NCBI GenBank assembly: GCA_963556145.1
Contig: OY744466.1
Span: 4,030,001 to 4,094,000 of the forward strand
Direction: 5' to 3'
From: Hygrocybe punicea
Lineage: Eukaryota; Basidiomycota; Agaricomycetes; Agaricales; Hygrophoraceae
DNA length: 64,000 nt
Position numbers and translations under genes: made by a program. The notes below the pieces were generated by a model. The model was not told where the DNA came from. It saw only the letters and a list, made by a program, of their open reading frames with translations, and ran no database searches. Position 1 is the stretch's first letter, and each line of letters starts with the position of its first letter. Below, piece after piece: positions 63,781 to 64,000 of the stretch.

Positions 63781-64000
63781 ACAACTGTGTCTCCGATGCC
63801 AAATAGGCCCCAAACGTTATGTCTACTCAAAAGCAGCTCCCACAAGAAAATGTGAGTAAATAAATTGCAGTCATTTATGTATTTCGACATATTGTGCAAC
63901 AGAAGTCTGTATTCTATGTTGTCGTCACTCACCCACCTCCATCTCATTCTGCTCGAGATTGAGTCTCTTCGGATTTCTGTCCTCTAAATTATATCCCACC
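63781..64000. other. Right flank of the window
   Basis: This is 220 bp without a supported gene. A minus-strand frame (63738-63947) has hydrophobic residues but no recognisable family. Confidence 0.4.

Noticed and set aside
1..64000. tRNA or rRNA genes
   Set aside because: I looked for a B-box GGTTCGAATCC-type motif with a matching stem and saw none convincing; no rRNA sequence is recognisable.

Overview
This window looks like a piece of an Agaricomycete (mushroom-forming basidiomycete) genome. Genes have many short GT-AG introns of about 45-60 bp, and the conserved proteins read as basidiomycete-type orthologues. The rest is packed with hAT, copia, DIRS-like and repeat-armed elements typical of large, transposon-rich basidiomycete genomes. 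I cannot name the species.

Bases 1-19600 form a host-gene island. At the left edge is the 3' part of a multi-copy hypothetical gene, then a small hairpin repeat and poorly resolved hypothetical ORFs. Four minus-strand host genes follow: a GH38 alpha-mannosidase (Ams1 type, 4602-9601), a tRNA-dihydrouridine synthase (Dus1 type, 9862-11389), an importin-13-like karyopherin (11542-16197) and a Ser/Thr-rich single-pass membrane protein (16846-19014). They lie head-to-tail but share no pathway.

Bases 19600-38640 are transposon-rich. They hold a GTACAAAGTAC tandem repeat, a palindrome with 343-bp arms that ends 17 bp before a long unknown ORF (21294-23886), and a decayed hAT transposase (24006-27396). 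A second, structurally complete hAT element with an exact 8-bp target duplication (27418-32071) sits just upstream of that transposase's start. The second hAT carries a nested CTG-rich non-autonomous element. A degenerate Ty1/copia remnant (34580-38640) is itself split by another insertion.

Bases 38640-64000 are a stack of nested repeats. A third hAT relic (41514-44390) carries another CAG-rich non-autonomous element and is cut by a very large fold-back structure (about 44391-57680). In that structure, two multi-kilobase inverted arms meet at a 100-N assembly gap. Each arm runs outward from a central hairpin through GAC/CAG-repeat coding DNA, a TCACATG-rich segment, a small spliced gene and a 44-bp minisatellite to a conserved tip. 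A DIRS-like tyrosine-recombinase retrotransposon (51232-55867: gag, RT-RNase H, recombinase) is inserted in one arm, and the other arm supplies its empty site. A second partial copy of the fold-back follows (58551-63780), truncated on its left by an LTR-like sequence.

The best candidate for something undescribed is this fold-back family. It combines long inverted arms, subterminal 44-bp arrays whose period is kept while their sequence drifts, an internal self-complementary low-complexity gene, and a short spliced gene that is intact in one of three arms. Most autonomous elements here carry single premature stops compatible with C-to-T decay.
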